Shown: piece by piece, positions 6,045 to 6,964 of the stretch
How the letters are laid out: the number at the start of each line of letters is the position of its first letter
How positions within the stretch are numbered: position 1 is the stretch's first letter
Assembly: GCA_002684875.1 (NCBI GenBank)
Contig: NYVY01000040.1
Span: 1 to 6,964, forward strand
DNA: 6,964 nt
Source: Pseudomonadota bacterium
GTDB taxonomy: Bacteria; Pseudomonadota; Gammaproteobacteria; Burkholderiales; Burkholderiaceae_A
Direction of reading: 5' to 3'
Notes under the pieces: generated by a model
What the model was told of the DNA's origin: nothing
The model's database searches: none
The model's input: only the letters and a program-made list of their open reading frames with translations
Position numbers and translations under genes: made by a program

Positions 6045-6964
6045 TTATTTAGTATAAGAATGTGCTTTATAAAGCTTCTTGTTTTTCTCAAGTGTAAACC
6101 AGTTGATAGTTTTTTCAATTCCCAACTCAAATCCACTTAGGGTATTAAAACGGGGTTTCCAATTAAAAGTTTTTAAGGCTAATTCATTGTTTGATAAAAG
6201 TCTATTTACTTCAGATTTTTTCGGTCTTAGTCTATTTGGGTCTTCGCAAATATCAAGTGCTGGATTAATCTTATTAATAATTATTTTAGCCGTATCTTCC
6301 ATTGTAATTTCAAATCCGCTTCCTAAATTAAAGGTTTCTCCAAGGCCTTCAGATGATTTTAAAATAGAAATAAAACCGTCAACCGTGTCATCAATAAAAC
6401 TGAAGTCACGGGTCGTTTGTAACGCTCCTAAACGAATTCTTTCTTTGCTATTTAAACACTGTGTAATTACTGTTGGGATGAAAGCTCTAGCAGATTGTCT
6501 TGGGCCAAAGGTATTGAAGGGCCTAACCGTAACTACAGGGAGACCAAAGGATGAAAAGAAAGAAAATGCTAACTGATCAGCTCCAATTTTTGAGGCGGAA
6601 TATGGCGATTGTCCCTGTAAGGGATGCTTTTCATCTATAGGTACATATCTAGCACTCCCATATACTTCACTGGTGGAGGTGTGAATGAACCTTTCTACGT
6701 CATGTGTTCTTGATGCTTGTAGTAAGTTTAATGTCCCTAAAACATTTGTTTCAATATACGACCGTGGTGTTTGATATGAATACGGGATTGCAATAAGCGC
6801 AGCTAAGTGAATTATTTTATTACAGGTTTTTATTGCCTCACTAATTAATTCAAAATCTCTGATATCACCAGAAAAAACTTCTACTTCTTTCTTTATGTTT
6901 CCACATACATTATCTAACCAACCCCATGAATTGAAAGAATTATACTGTACGAACGCGCGCACTG
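6045..6964 (-). CDS. legB: LegB-type NAD-dependent NDP-GlcNAc 4,6-dehydratase, 5' partial
   Basis: The frame enters from the right edge and 305 codons are visible. It is an extended short-chain dehydrogenase/reductase that converts NDP-GlcNAc to the 4-keto-6-deoxy sugar, the first step of legionaminic acid synthesis. Numbering from the first full codon (6962), the protein reads VRAFVQYNSFNSWGWLD (1-17), a hallmark of this subfamily. It continues with GDIRD (32-36), HLAALIAIPYSY (52-63), TNVLGTLNLL (72-81), STSEVYG (96-102), YSASK (121-125, catalytic Tyr and Lys) and RPFNTFGPRQ (146-155). The active-site segment S98-E99 replaces the DE of RmlB-type dehydratases, as expected for LegB. The GTG at 6960-6962 could be read as a start, but it encodes the internal Val of the motif. 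The missing upstream part, perhaps 25-30 residues, must hold the NAD-binding GxxGxxG. The stop is 6 bp before legC. Confidence 0.92.
   Translation of the reverse strand, partial: VRAFVQYNSFNSWGWLDNVCGNIKKEVEVFSGDIRDFELISEAIKTCNKIIHLAALIAIPYSYQTPRSYIETNVLGTLNLLQASRTHDVERFIHTSTSEVYGSARYVPIDEKHPLQGQSPYSASKIGADQLAFSFFSSFGLPVVTVRPFNTFGPRQSARAFIPTVITQCLNSKERIRLGALQTTRDFSFIDDTVDGFISILKSSEGLGETFNLGSGFEITMEDTAKIIINKINPALDICEDPNRLRPKKSEVNRLLSNNELALKTFNWKPRFNTLSGFELGIEKTINWFTLEKNKKLYKAHSYTK

Noticed and set aside
6079..6576. Plus-strand open frame of 165 codons
   Set aside because: It is antisense within legB, whose motifs are intact across the same stretch.
6960..6962. GTG as the start of legB
   Set aside because: This codon is the Val of the internal VRAFVQYNS motif. 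The NAD-binding glycine motif must come before it, so the gene is cut by the window edge.
1..6964. CRISPR arrays, tRNA genes, insertion sequences or attachment sites
   Set aside because: No spaced repeats, cloverleaf sequence, transposase frame or terminal repeats were seen; nearly every base is accounted for by coding sequence.

Overview
The window is an AT-rich stretch of a surface-polysaccharide locus from what looks like a Gram-negative bacterium, most likely a gammaproteobacterium. The reason is the presence of an ADP-heptose-type (WaaC-like, GT9) lipopolysaccharide heptosyltransferase together with sialic-acid-type sugar genes. The genus cannot be fixed from the sequence.

Layout: positions 1-1014 (minus) hold a GT9 heptosyltransferase whose 3' end runs off the left edge. 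It has no ATG, GTG or TTG where the family starts, but a well-placed ribosome binding site in front of an ATT codon. Only 26 bp away, and divergent, a sialyltransferase-like gene occupies 1041-2078 (plus). It converges, with a 2-bp gap, on a minus-strand operon that fills the rest of the window. Read in its own direction (right to left) this operon is legB (partial, runs off the right edge) - legC - legH - neuB/legI - neuC/legG. Gaps are 6 and 9 bp, and there are two 4-bp ATGA stop/start overlaps.

How the genes work together: legB, legC and legH make an NDP-2,4-diacetamido-2,4,6-trideoxyhexose (4,6-dehydration, 4-amination, N-acetylation). legG removes the nucleotide with inversion at C2 to give the free 6-deoxy-mannose-type sugar. 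legI condenses that with phosphoenolpyruvate to give di-N-acetyl-legionaminic acid or a stereoisomer. The CMP-activating enzyme (legF/neuA type) is not in the window and should lie outside it. The plus-strand gene carries the motifs of bacterial sialyltransferases and is the natural candidate for moving the CMP-activated sugar to a glycan. The neighbouring heptosyltransferase makes lipopolysaccharide or lipooligosaccharide the likeliest acceptor.

The pathway itself is known. The features that deserve a second look are the apparent ATT start, the tight head-to-head junction with a 9-bp inverted repeat, three A9 tracts near gene starts, an acetyltransferase that stops just before its usual C-terminal tail, and the uncharacterised nonulosonate transferase.
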